A stretch of 64,000 nt of DNA from Kiloniellaceae bacterium (GTDB lineage Bacteria > Pseudomonadota > Alphaproteobacteria > Kiloniellales > J153). A model generated the notes under the pieces. That model saw only the letters and a program-made list of their open reading frames with translations, had not been told where the DNA came from and ran no database searches. Shown one piece after another: positions 11,783-20,123 of the stretch; position 1 is the first letter of the stretch; every line of letters starts with the position of its first letter. Where the stretch lies: positions 78,046-142,045 of the forward strand of contig JAJFGJ010000034.1 in NCBI GenBank assembly GCA_021776175.1. Direction: 5' to 3'. The position numbers and the translations under genes are program-made.

Positions 11783-13780
11783 ATGTCCAAGAAAACAAAG
11801 ACCCGCAAGAAACCCGGCTCCCAGGGCGCACGCGCGCGGCGCTCTTGGCCCATGCGCGTCGTTGTCTGGGGCGGGAGTCTGGCGATCTGGGCCGCGATCG
11901 CCTTGACGGCGGTGGTCGCCTGGTACGCCTACGACCTGCCGGAGGTCGCCGACCTGGGCGCGGTCGTGCGGCGGCCCTCGGTCACCTTGATCGCCGCCGA
12001 CGGCACGCTGCTGGCCTCCTATGGCGATGTCTACGGCGATGTGGTCGTGGTGCGCGATCTGCCGCCTCACTTGCCGCAGGCGGTGCTCGCGGTCGAGGAC
12101 CGGCGCTTTTATTCTCATTTCGGGATCGACCCCTTTGGCTTGGCGCGTGCCATGCTGGCCAATGTCCGCGCCGGGCGCGTGGTCGCGGGCGGCTCGACCG
12201 TGACCCAGCAATTGGCCAAGAATCTGTTCCTTTCGCCCGAGCGCACGATCAAGCGCAAGATGCAGGAGATGCTGCTCGCCTTCTGGCTTGAGTCAAAGTT
12301 CACCAAGGATCAGATCCTCGGGCTCTATCTCAACCGGGTTTACCTGGGCGCCGGGACCTATGGCGTCGATGCCGCGTCACGGCGCTACTTCGGCAAGCCG
12401 GCGCGCGCGGTCAACCTTTACGAAGCCGCCCTTCTGGCCGGTTTGCTCAAGGCGCCCTCGCGCTATAATCCGGCCCGCGACGCCGCGCGTTCGGACCGGC
12501 GCACGGCCTTGGTCCTGCGCTCCATGACCGAGGCCGGATTCGTCACGCCGGAGGAAGCAAGCGAAGCTCTGGCCAAGAAAACCCGTGGCCGCGCGGCGGC
12601 GGGAAATCAAGCACGCTATTTCACCGACTGGGTAATGGGTCAGGTCGCCGATTTCGTTGGCGCCGTGGATCGCGACCTGACCGTCATCACCACGCTTAAC
12701 CCCTATTACCAGCGCGTTGTGGAACAGGAGCTCGCGGTTACCTTGGCGAAACAAGGAGCCAAGCGGAACGTGAGCCAGGGCGCCATAGTGCTCATGCGGC
12801 CCGGCGGCGCGATCCGCGCCCTTGCCGGTGGGCGCGACTACGATGCCAGTCAGTTCAACCGCGCGACCCAGGCCTTGCGCCAGCCCGGCTCCGCCTTCAA
12901 GGCCTTCGTCTATCTCGCGGCGCTGGAAGCGGGCCGCTCTCCCGACGAACGCCTGGCCGACGCGCCGATCCGCATCGGCAAGTGGCGGCCCAGTAACTAC
13001 GCGGATAAGTACTATGGCGAAGTGACCCTGCGCGAGGCCTTCGCCCGGTCCCTGAACTCGGTCGCCGTGCGCCTCAATGAAGCGGTCGGCTCGGCGAAGA
13101 CGGCGGCCGCCGCCCGGCGCCTCGGCATTACCTCCGATTTGACATTGCACCCCAGCCTCGCGCTCGGCGCGTCCGAGGTCACCCTTATGGAACTGACCGG
13201 TGCCTACGGAACCTTCGCCAATCGGGGTAGGGGAATCCTGCCCTACGCCATAGAGGAAATCCGCGGGCCGCATGGCAAGCTGATGTACCGGCGCGAGGGC
13301 GGCGGTCCCGGCCGGGTCGTTGAGGCCGCGCAAGTCGATCAGATGATCAACCTCATGACCGCGACGGTCGCCTGGGGCAGCGGCAAGGCCGCCGATCCCG
13401 GACGGCCCGCGGCAGGCAAGACCGGCACCAGCCAGGAATTTCGCGATGCCTGGTTCGTCGGCTTCACCGCCGATTTCGTCGCCGGGGTATGGCTCGGCAA
13501 CGACGACGGCGCGCCGACCAAGGGCGTGACCGGCGGCTCCTTGCCCGCGCGCCTGTGGCGGCGTGTCATGGTCCGCGCCCAAGAGGGGGTACCGCTTAGC
13601 GCCCTGCCGGGCGGAGAGGACACAAGTCCGCGAACGGCGAAGGATTCGGGCGATAGCGGCGGCGGATTCATCGCGCGCGTCCTGCGCGCCTTGGGCGCCG
13701 CCCCAAGCCCGCCGGACGGCGCGGACGCCGCCAAGCCGACCCAATACCCCACGGGTGCTGGACGCAGCCACGATCCTTGA
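11783..13780 (+). CDS. Class A penicillin-binding protein (PBP1a-like bifunctional transglycosylase/transpeptidase)
   Basis: 665 aa. It has a short basic cytoplasmic tail, one membrane anchor (about residues 25-48) and a GT51 glycosyltransferase domain with catalytic Glu105 in AVEDRRFYSHFG, then GGSTVTQQLAKNL and the family block YLNRVYLGAGTYGVDAASRRYF. The penicillin-binding transpeptidase domain has Ser370-x-x-Lys373 (GSAFK), the SxN motif SLNS and KTGTS. It polymerises and cross-links peptidoglycan in the periplasm. At 665 aa it is shorter than E. coli PBP1a and lacks an obvious OB-type insertion. It starts 36 bases after gyrB, so it may be partly cotranscribed with it. The C-terminal ~50 residues are low-complexity. 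Confidence 0.93.
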   Translation: MSKKTKTRKKPGSQGARARRSWPMRVVVWGGSLAIWAAIALTAVVAWYAYDLPEVADLGAVVRRPSVTLIAADGTLLASYGDVYGDVVVVRDLPPHLPQAVLAVEDRRFYSHFGIDPFGLARAMLANVRAGRVVAGGSTVTQQLAKNLFLSPERTIKRKMQEMLLAFWLESKFTKDQILGLYLNRVYLGAGTYGVDAASRRYFGKPARAVNLYEAALLAGLLKAPSRYNPARDAARSDRRTALVLRSMTEAGFVTPEEASEALAKKTRGRAAAGNQARYFTDWVMGQVADFVGAVDRDLTVITTLNPYYQRVVEQELAVTLAKQGAKRNVSQGAIVLMRPGGAIRALAGGRDYDASQFNRATQALRQPGSAFKAFVYLAALEAGRSPDERLADAPIRIGKWRPSNYADKYYGEVTLREAFARSLNSVAVRLNEAVGSAKTAAAARRLGITSDLTLHPSLALGASEVTLMELTGAYGTFANRGRGILPYAIEEIRGPHGKLMYRREGGGPGRVVEAAQVDQMINLMTATVAWGSGKAADPGRPAAGKTGTSQEFRDAWFVGFTADFVAGVWLGNDDGAPTKGVTGGSLPARLWRRVMVRAQEGVPLSALPGGEDTSPRTAKDSGDSGGGFIARVLRALGAAPSPPDGADAAKPTQYPTGAGRSHDP

Positions 13781-13929
13781 GGCATGATCGTGCTGGAGTT
13801 AATTCATCGCATTCGTTCGTTTACGATTTATTTGTCTAGCCTCGTACCGAATCGAGACGGTCATGTAAGTTTACGAACTTGGCGTGCCGGAGATATTCCG
13901 GCGGACCTTACTCGAGACGGTTACGAGAC

Positions 13930-15234
13930 GTGGAATTTTTTCGCCGCCTGACCGAACCCCTGGCCGCAAAGGCGGCGCGCGAACGCACGCGCGCGCTCAT
14001 CGAGGCGGCCATGGCCACCGCCGCCCTGGTCGCCTGTATCGACCGCCCCGCCGGCCTGGCCCAGCGTCTCTTGCTCGACCAGATCCTGGATGGCGTGGAA
14101 AGTTTGCGTGGCGACGACCCTCATGTGGCGGTCGAGGTCTTCGACCGCTTCGCGGCGGCTATATCCGAGAACCCCGAGGCCGGCCGGGCGGCGGCGCTGA
14201 CCGCGATATCGGGCTTCGCCGGTGCTTCGGATACTCCGGCGCTACTGCTTCGCATCGCCACCGCCATGGCCGCCGCCCAAGGCCCCGCGAGCGCGAACGC
14301 GGTGGCGGAGATCGCGCGGATTGCCAAGCTCCTTGGCCTCCCTCACGAGGAGCCACCGACCCCCGATAGCGATGTCGAGGCGGGGCCGCGCACGGTTATC
14401 GTGCTGGGCAACGAAAAAGGCGGGACCGGCAAATCAACCACGGCCCTGCACTTGGCCGTAAGCCTCATGACCCAAGGCCACAAAGTCGGGACCGTCGATC
14501 TCGATGGCCACCAAGGCACCTTGTCGCGCTACATCGCCAATCGGACCGAATTCGTTAAGCGCGGCGAGCGCACGCTACCGGTTCCCCAGCATTGCCGGAT
14601 CGCGCCCTCAAGCTTGCGCGACCGGGTCGAGGCCCATGCCGATGAGCGGGCGGAGCTGCAATCCGCCTTCAAGCTTCTGCGCGGCTGCCGCTTCATCCTC
14701 GTCGATACGCCGGGAAGCCACACCCATCTGTCGCATCTGGGATTGGAATTCGCCGATATCCTGATCACGCCTATGAATGACAGCTTTCTGGACCTCGACG
14801 TGCTGGCCCAGGTCGATCGCGGCCGGCGCGAGATCGTGGAGCCAAGCGCGTACGGCCGCTTGGTGCTCGAGGAGAACGGCCGCCGCCAGGCCGCCGGCCG
14901 CGAGGTTATCGACTGGATCGTCATGCGCAACCGCCTGGCCCACCTCGATGCCCGCAATACCCGTGAAATGGACGCGCTGCTGCGCCAGCTGGGCGGGCGC
15001 ATGGGATTTCGCCTGCATTCGGGTTTGAGCGAGCGTGTCGTCTTTCGCGAGCTGTTTTACAACGGATTGACGTTGCTCGATCCTCTCGTGTCCAACGGCG
15101 GTAACGGGACCGGCGTCGCGCTTAGCGCCCGTGCCTTGGCCGGACATCACCGCGCCCGGTGCGAAGTCGAAGACTTGACCGCCGCCCTGCGGCTTAAGGA
15201 CGGCGATGACAGTGCCCACGCCGCCGCCCAATGA
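13930..15234 (+). CDS. mipZ: MipZ division-plane positioning ATPase with N-terminal TerB-like domain
   Basis: 434 aa from GTG 13930. Residues ~155-420 are a ParA/MinD-superfamily ATPase that matches MipZ: deviant Walker A GNEKGGTGKST (160-170), VGTVDLDGHQGTLSRY, FILVDTPGS, then ITPMNDSFLDLDVL, DWIVMRNRL, and RVVFRELFYNGLTLLD. MipZ forms gradients from the poles and blocks FtsZ assembly away from midcell. The surprise is residues ~1-140, a helical domain with TerB-like spacing (ALIEAAMATAALVACID... and LLLRIATAMAAAQG... ending IARIAKLLGLP); its usual acidic metal ligands are mostly replaced. Ordinary MipZ begins at the ATPase. A TTG 51 bases further upstream also keeps the frame. Not linked to parAB in this window. 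Confidence 0.88.
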   Translation: MEFFRRLTEPLAAKAARERTRALIEAAMATAALVACIDRPAGLAQRLLLDQILDGVESLRGDDPHVAVEVFDRFAAAISENPEAGRAAALTAISGFAGASDTPALLLRIATAMAAAQGPASANAVAEIARIAKLLGLPHEEPPTPDSDVEAGPRTVIVLGNEKGGTGKSTTALHLAVSLMTQGHKVGTVDLDGHQGTLSRYIANRTEFVKRGERTLPVPQHCRIAPSSLRDRVEAHADERAELQSAFKLLRGCRFILVDTPGSHTHLSHLGLEFADILITPMNDSFLDLDVLAQVDRGRREIVEPSAYGRLVLEENGRRQAAGREVIDWIVMRNRLAHLDARNTREMDALLRQLGGRMGFRLHSGLSERVVFRELFYNGLTLLDPLVSNGGNGTGVALSARALAGHHRARCEVEDLTAALRLKDGDDSAHAAAQ

Positions 15235-15241
15235 GGTCTGG

Positions 15242-15679
15242 ATGAAGATGCACAAAGACGACCCATGGATGCCGGCACCGGACTACGGCCGGTCGCTGCG
15301 TGGCTTCGGGGTGAACCTGCTGGTTCGCGACGTGGCGCGTTCCAGCGCTTTCTTGATTGACGTTCTGGGTCTCGAAAAGGTCTATGCCAACCCAGATTTC
15401 GCGGTCCTGCGCCATGCCGGGCACGACATCATCCTGCACGCCGACCACACCTACAGCGACCACCCGTTGCTGGCGCTAACCGGCGATGGCGCGATACGAG
15501 GCACTGGGGCGGAGCTTCGCCTCTACGGCCTCGATCCCGATGCGGCCGAGGCGCGGGCGCGGGCGCGCGGTGACGCCGTGCTGGCCGCCACCGCCGACAA
15601 GCCGCACGGCCTGCGCGAATGCTACCTCGCCGACCCCGATGGCTACATCTGGGTGCCAAGCGCGGCGCTGGCGGCCTAG
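15242..15679 (+). CDS. VOC (glyoxalase/bleomycin-resistance fold) family protein
   Basis: About 145 aa. It has two beta-alpha-beta-beta-beta modules typical of the vicinal oxygen chelate fold: GFGVNLLVRDVARSSAFLIDVLGLEKVYANPDFAVLRH, and then ELRLYGLDPDAAEARARARGDAVLAATADKPHGLRECYLADPDGYIWVPS. The ECYLADPDGYIW segment is the usual C-terminal metal-ligand strand. The ATG chosen has GAGG 5 bases upstream, overlapping the mipZ stop; an upstream ATG at 15206 would overlap mipZ by 29 bases. The substrate is unknown. Probably cotranscribed with mipZ. Confidence 0.82.
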   Translation: MKMHKDDPWMPAPDYGRSLRGFGVNLLVRDVARSSAFLIDVLGLEKVYANPDFAVLRHAGHDIILHADHTYSDHPLLALTGDGAIRGTGAELRLYGLDPDAAEARARARGDAVLAATADKPHGLRECYLADPDGYIWVPSAALAA

Positions 15680-15691
15680 GGCGCTTCTCCC

Positions 15692-16399
15692 TCACCCATA
15701 CCTGAGGACCCGGTCGCCGTGTTGGCGCAACCAAGCACGGGCGTCGGGGGCGTTCGCGGTGAGACGCGCCGTTAAGGCCCAAAAGCGCGGCCCGTGGTTC
15801 ATGTGCTTCAGGTGCGCGACCTCGTGGGCGACCACGTAGTCCAGCACCTCCTCCGGCGTCAGGATCAAGCGCCAGCAGAAATTAAGGCTGCCATCGCTGC
15901 CGCAACTGCCCCAACGTGTCCTGGTTTCGCGAACCGATACCCGGAGCACGGTTTCTTGTATTTTCGCGGCCTTGGAGCGCGCCCGCGCGGCAAGCTCGCG
16001 CCGCGCCTCGACTTTCAGGAAGTCCGCGATACGGCGCGGTAGATGCTCGGCGTGCCCGCTGGCCCAGACCACGCCCTCGGCCCGCCAGACGCCCCGGCGC
16101 CCCCCGGGGTCATGGCGGATCACGTGTTTTTGGCCCAGGATTGGCACGATGGCGCCGTCTCCAAAGGGGATGCGCGCCGGCAAGGCATCGAGTTGATCGA
16201 GCAGCCAAGCCGACTTGTATTCGGCGAATTCGAGGCCTTCGCGCAAGGCGGCACGGCGCGGCAGGATCAGGCGGACCGCCCTGGCGGCGCCGTCCACGCG
16301 TAACGAAATATGCCGCGCCTGCGCGTGCCGGGCGACCTTTAAGGGGACTTCCCGGCCTTCCAAACGCAGTATACTGGGGTGGCGGCGCGAATCAGCCAT
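15692..16399 (-). CDS. YgjP-type (DUF45/M48-like) zinc metallopeptidase
   Basis: Zinc-metallopeptidase domain of the YgjP/SprT-like group. Key features are HEVAH in the context VLDYVVAHEVAHLKHMNHGPRFW, which supplies two zinc histidines and the catalytic glutamate, with the third ligand in KHMNHG; the RTRWGSCGSDGSLNFCWRLILTPEEV block is typical of the family. I take the ATG at 16399 (235 aa). A TTG at 16435 would add 12 residues and start 3 bases after the stop of the upstream alkyltransferase gene. The physiological substrate is not known. It is convergent with the VOC gene, 12 bases away, and follows the Ada-like gene in one operon. Confidence 0.88.
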   Translation of the reverse strand: MADSRRHPSILRLEGREVPLKVARHAQARHISLRVDGAARAVRLILPRRAALREGLEFAEYKSAWLLDQLDALPARIPFGDGAIVPILGQKHVIRHDPGGRRGVWRAEGVVWASGHAEHLPRRIADFLKVEARRELAARARSKAAKIQETVLRVSVRETRTRWGSCGSDGSLNFCWRLILTPEEVLDYVVAHEVAHLKHMNHGPRFWALTARLTANAPDARAWLRQHGDRVLRYG

Positions 16400-16438
16400 A
16401 TATGATGTATAGCGCGCGTCCTCGCGCCGGGACAAGAA

Positions 16439-17353
16439 TCAGCTTTTGCCAGGTTGTGCCGTGCCGTATTGGGCCTCTTGGGCCAAAAGCGCCCGTTTGC
16501 GCTCAACTCCCCAACGATAGCCCGCCAAGGCGCCATCCTGACGCAGCGCCCGGTGGCATGGGATCAGAATAGAGACCGGATTGGTGGCGCAGGCCCGGCC
16601 GACCGCGCGCTGGCCCTTGGGGATGCCAAGACGTTCGGCGATCTGTGAATAGCTGCGGGTTTCGCCGTAGGGGATGGCCAGCAGTTCCTGCCAGACCCGG
16701 CGTTGAAACGCGGTCGCGCGCACATCGAGCGGTAAGCTGGGGTGGGGGGCTTCGCCCGCCAAGTGGCTTAGCAAAAGGTCGAGCGCGGGCGCGATCGCCG
16801 CCTCGTTTCTAACAATTTCATCGGCTTGGGGGAATTCGGCCCGCAACTCACGCGCTAAGGCGGCATCGCCGCCGCCCAAGGCCAGGAAGCAAACTCCTTT
16901 CGCGGTTGTCGCCACCAGCAGTCGTCCGAGCGGCGACTCGACGACGGCGTAAGCGATACGCGCGCCCTTGCCGCCCTTGGCATAGGACGCCGGGGTCATG
17001 CCCAATTGCGAGCGGGAATCCTCGTAAACACGGCTGGAGGAGCCATATCCGGCGGCATAGGTCGCGCCGGCGACCGACTCGCCGCTCTTGAGCTCGTCCC
17101 TGAAGCGGCGCGCGCGCCGGGCGTCGGCGTAGTCGCGCGGGGTGACGCCCATGGCGCGCTTGAACAAGCGCTGCAGGTGCCACGGGCTCAAGCCGACTTC
17201 GCTCGATAGCTCGGCCAGGGTGACGCTCTGTCCGTCCATCCGCTCGATATGGGCGCAGGCCGCGCGCACCTGGGCGAGGTGGCGCGCCGACAAGGACTTG
17301 GCCGTTGGCGCCGACTTGGCTGCCGTCGCCGGTTTCGCGGACACTACCGTCAT
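16439..17353 (-). CDS. Ada-like protein: AraC-type HTH plus O6-methylguanine-DNA methyltransferase
   Basis: 304 aa. The N-terminal half (about 20-120) is an AraC/XylS helix-turn-helix pair (LAELSSEVGLSPWHLQRLFKR, ATYAAGYGSSSRVYEDSRSQLGMTP). The C-terminal half is the methyltransferase with active-site PCHR in NPVSILIPCHRALRQDGALAGYRWG, and AFQRRVWQELLAIPYGETRSYSQIAERLG upstream. The Cys is the suicidal acceptor of alkyl groups from O6-alkylguanine. E. coli Ada has a further N-terminal zinc/phosphotriester domain with its own acceptor Cys, and this protein lacks it. It therefore cannot sense methylphosphotriesters in the classical way. Its stop is 3-39 bases from the metallopeptidase start. 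Confidence 0.92.
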   Translation of the reverse strand: MTVVSAKPATAAKSAPTAKSLSARHLAQVRAACAHIERMDGQSVTLAELSSEVGLSPWHLQRLFKRAMGVTPRDYADARRARRFRDELKSGESVAGATYAAGYGSSSRVYEDSRSQLGMTPASYAKGGKGARIAYAVVESPLGRLLVATTAKGVCFLALGGGDAALARELRAEFPQADEIVRNEAAIAPALDLLLSHLAGEAPHPSLPLDVRATAFQRRVWQELLAIPYGETRSYSQIAERLGIPKGQRAVGRACATNPVSILIPCHRALRQDGALAGYRWGVERKRALLAQEAQYGTAQPGKS

Positions 17354-17415
17354 GGCATGGATACTCCCGAGTATTCGCTTCCGAGCCAGATTTTAGCAGG
17401 CCCGGCGGCCGTGCT

Positions 17416-18360
17416 CTATCCGAAGCTTGCGCGAGATGGGCTCTGGCCGGCCCGGCGCGTCGCCGGTTGGCCCATAAGGTACGGCTTCATGTTTTCGCGG
17501 AACATGGCCACGAACTCCGACAGGATCAGGGAGCGCGGTCTGTGGGCGGGGTAAAGAATTCCCAGGCCAAAGGACAAAGCGGGCTCGAATCGGCGAACCT
17601 CCAAGCCACGATCGACAAATTCGTCGGCGTCGATGGGGCTGACAATGGACACCCCGGCACCCTCGCTCACCATGATGCAGGCGGAGGCGAATTGGCGCGT
17701 TTCCACCCGCACGTCGAAGCGCGCGCTGGCTTGATCGAAGGCCTGGCGTAAGGCGTGAAAATGTGGGTGATCGCGGTTCATGGCGATAATCGGAACCCCG
17801 TCCAGGTCGCTGGGAGTCAGGACGTCCCGCGCGCTCAAGGGATGCCCCTTGGGCAAGATACACACGCAACGCACATGCAGGCTTTCGGATTCAATCGCCG
17901 GGTGGTCGGTCGGAATTTCGGTAAATCCGACATCGTACTGCTGCGCCATGATCCACTCTTGGACCCGCTGATTGTGGCTGGGTTGAAGAGAAATGGTGAT
18001 GTCAGGGTGCAGCGTCAGAAATTTGGCGACCATGCGGGGCAGCAAACTGGTGGCGAAGCCTGGAAGGCAGGCTATTCGCAGATGCCCGGTTCGCCGGTGG
18101 CGGATGTCCTCGGCGATCTGGCCGATATGGTCGAGATTGGTAATCGCCTGTTCAACGTCGCTCAGCAAGAAGGTCGCCTCCGGCGTCGGTTGCAGCCGCC
18201 CGCGCCGGCGGCTGAACAGGGGAAACCCGAAATCTTGTTCGAGCCCGGCAATGAGACGGCTCACCGCGGGCTGAGATATGCGCAGCATTTCCGCCGCTTG
18301 GGTGACGCTGGCGGCGTGCATGACAGCGCGAAACGCCTCCAGTTGCCGGAGCCTGATCAT
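17416..18360 (-). CDS. LysR family transcriptional regulator
   Basis: 314 aa. N-terminal winged HTH (MIRLRQLEAFRAVMHAASVTQAAEMLRISQPAVSRLIAGLEQDFGF) followed by a periplasmic-binding-protein-like effector domain from about residue 90 (TGHLRIACLPGFATSLLPRMV). It is divergent from ugpB with 356 bases between, so it is the likely local regulator of the ugp operon; this is inferred from position, since LysR proteins usually control the divergent gene. The effector could be glycerol-3-phosphate or a related compound. Its C-terminus is next to the Ada-like gene. Confidence 0.92.
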   Translation of the reverse strand: MIRLRQLEAFRAVMHAASVTQAAEMLRISQPAVSRLIAGLEQDFGFPLFSRRRGRLQPTPEATFLLSDVEQAITNLDHIGQIAEDIRHRRTGHLRIACLPGFATSLLPRMVAKFLTLHPDITISLQPSHNQRVQEWIMAQQYDVGFTEIPTDHPAIESESLHVRCVCILPKGHPLSARDVLTPSDLDGVPIIAMNRDHPHFHALRQAFDQASARFDVRVETRQFASACIMVSEGAGVSIVSPIDADEFVDRGLEVRRFEPALSFGLGILYPAHRPRSLILSEFVAMFRENMKPYLMGQPATRRAGQSPSRASFG

Positions 18361-18716
18361 GATGCCCTGTCCTTTGCGCCGGGTCTTGTTTCACGCCGCG
18401 CGGTTTATCGCCCGGCTATCCTGGCAATACTATAACATCAAGACATGGAATTGTTCATTTTAGATATTTGACATTATGGCGCCTGATGCTCAGGGTCGGA
18501 ATAATGCTCGGGTCTGGGACAAGGGCCAGCCATGAGGGACGGTCGGCAATCCGGGCTCTCGACCACGCGATCGTGGCGTTGGAATGACGGGGCCGAAAAA
18601 TCTAGTTCCGGCGATCACGCCACAGACGTGATCGCCATTACGAAGACGGGACCATCGCGGCCCGGTGCGCGGTCCGCGTAAGTCTCGCCGGTTTTATTCG
18701 ACAGGGAGAATTCAGG
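18361..18716. promoter_or_regulatory. Divergent regulatory region between lysR and ugpB
   Basis: 356 bases with no gene. The lysR-proximal 120 bases are AT-rich and probably hold both promoters. Nearer ugpB are two dyads: CCACG-CGAT-CGTGG (18562-18575 by inspection) and a larger one at 18610-18636. A ribosome-binding site, GGGAGAATTCAGG, precedes the ugpB ATG. Confidence 0.5.
18610..18636. promoter_or_regulatory. 10-bp inverted repeat upstream of ugpB
   Basis: GGCGATCACG and CGTGATCGCC are perfect complements separated by 7 bases, about 80 bases before the ugpB start. It has no T tract, so it is more likely an operator or a leader hairpin than a terminator. The spacing is compatible with a LysR dimer but other regulators are possible. 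Confidence 0.45.
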
Positions 18717-20039
18717 ATGCATTTGCGCAAGACAATCACCGCCGCCGCCACGATATTTGCCGTGGCGATCGGTGCCGGCGCCGCTTCGGCGGCGACCGAA
18801 ATACAATGGTGGCACGCCATGGGCGGCGTCAACGGCGAACGGGTCAACAAAATCGCCAATGACTTCAACGCCACCCAATCCGACTATAAAGTCATGCCCG
18901 TCTTCAAGGGCAATTACACCGAGACCATGACCGCCGCCATCGCGGCGTTCCGGGCCAAGCAACAGCCCCACATCGTACAGGTCTTCGAAGTCGGCACCGC
19001 CACCATGATGGCCGCCAAGGGCGCGGTTTATCCGATCGAGGATCTGATGAAGGATTCGGGAATATCCTTCGACAAGTCGATCTATCTGCCGGCCGTGATT
19101 TCCTATTACCAGCGACCCAACGGCGATCTTTTGTCGATGCCGTTCAACTCCTCCACACCGGTACTCTGGTACAACAAGGATGCATTCAAAAAAGCCGGCG
19201 TTTCGGCGCCGCCAACAACCTGGGACGAGATGAAGAGCGCCTCGCAAAAACTGGTCGCGGCCGGTTATAAGTGCGGCTTCTCATTCGGCTGGCAGTCTTG
19301 GGTCATGGTCGAAAACTTCAGCTCCTGGCACAATCTTGCGCTGGGTACTCAGGAAAACGGTTTCGCCGGCCTGGGCACAAAGTTCACTTTCAACAACGAC
19401 GCGGTTAAATCCCGCCTCGCGACCATCGCCAGCTGGTCCAAGGACAAGCTGTTCAAATACGGTGGGCGCCGCGGCGACAGCCTTTCGATGTTCACCAACG
19501 GCGAATGCGGCATGTGGATGAATTCATCGGCCTATTACGGCAGCATCAAGAAGCAGGCCAAGTTCGAGTTCGGCCAGTCCATGCTGCCGCTCGACACCGG
19601 TGCCGCCAGCAAGCCGCAAAACTCGATCATCGGCGGCGCCACCTTGTGGGTGCTCAAAGGGCATGACCAGGGCGATTACAAGGGTGTCGGCCTGTTCATG
19701 AATTTCCTGTCGTCGCCCGAGGTTCAGGCCTGGTGGCATCAGGAAACCGGCTATGTGCCGATCACCACGCCGGCCTACGAGCTTTCCAAAAGCCAAGGCT
19801 TCTATGGCGGCAACCCGGGCACCGATACGGCAATCAAGCAGCTTAGCCTAAACACGCCGACACCGAATTCGCGTGGCCTGCGGTTCGGCAGCTTCGTGCA
19901 GATCAGAGACATCATCAACGAAGAGATGGAAGCGGTCTGGAACGGTTCGAAGACGGCCGACGAGGCGCTCGACGACGCCGCGGAGCGTGGTAACAAGCTG
20001 CTCAGAAAGTTCGAAAAAGCCAATACACCAAGCCAATAA
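18717..20039 (+). CDS. ugpB: ABC transporter sn-glycerol-3-phosphate-binding protein (UgpB)
   Basis: 440 aa periplasmic solute-binding protein. Signal peptide MHLRKTITAAATIFAVAIGA with cleavage after ASA near residue 24. The mature start TEIQWWHAMGG and the later segments TVLWYNKDAFKKAG, SFGWQSWVMVENFSSWHN and QAWWHQETGYVPIT are typical of UgpB, which binds sn-glycerol-3-phosphate and glycerophosphodiesters. It heads an operon with two permeases, an ATPase and a phosphodiesterase. A strong hairpin follows the gene. The family is certain; substrate assignment rests on the UgpB-like tryptophan-rich motifs and on operon content. Confidence 0.92.
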   Translation: MHLRKTITAAATIFAVAIGAGAASAATEIQWWHAMGGVNGERVNKIANDFNATQSDYKVMPVFKGNYTETMTAAIAAFRAKQQPHIVQVFEVGTATMMAAKGAVYPIEDLMKDSGISFDKSIYLPAVISYYQRPNGDLLSMPFNSSTPVLWYNKDAFKKAGVSAPPTTWDEMKSASQKLVAAGYKCGFSFGWQSWVMVENFSSWHNLALGTQENGFAGLGTKFTFNNDAVKSRLATIASWSKDKLFKYGGRRGDSLSMFTNGECGMWMNSSAYYGSIKKQAKFEFGQSMLPLDTGAASKPQNSIIGGATLWVLKGHDQGDYKGVGLFMNFLSSPEVQAWWHQETGYVPITTPAYELSKSQGFYGGNPGTDTAIKQLSLNTPTPNSRGLRFGSFVQIRDIINEEMEAVWNGSKTADEALDDAAERGNKLLRKFEKANTPSQ

Positions 20040-20064
20040 GAGAAACCTCACCGGGTTGGCGTTT

Positions 20065-20094
20065 CCCGGCTTCGGCCTTGCGGCCGAAGCCGGG
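20065..20094 (+). repeat. Intercistronic hairpin between ugpB and ugpA
   Basis: A perfect 13-bp GC-rich stem with loop TTGC: positions 20065-20077 pair with 20082-20094. No T tract follows. It sits 25 bases after the ugpB stop and 29 before the ugpA ATG. Such hairpins protect the upstream message from 3' decay and attenuate downstream expression, as in malE-malF. Confidence 0.7.
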
Positions 20095-20123
20095 GGCGCT
20101 GATCGGCTCCGAGGTCTTCCGAT

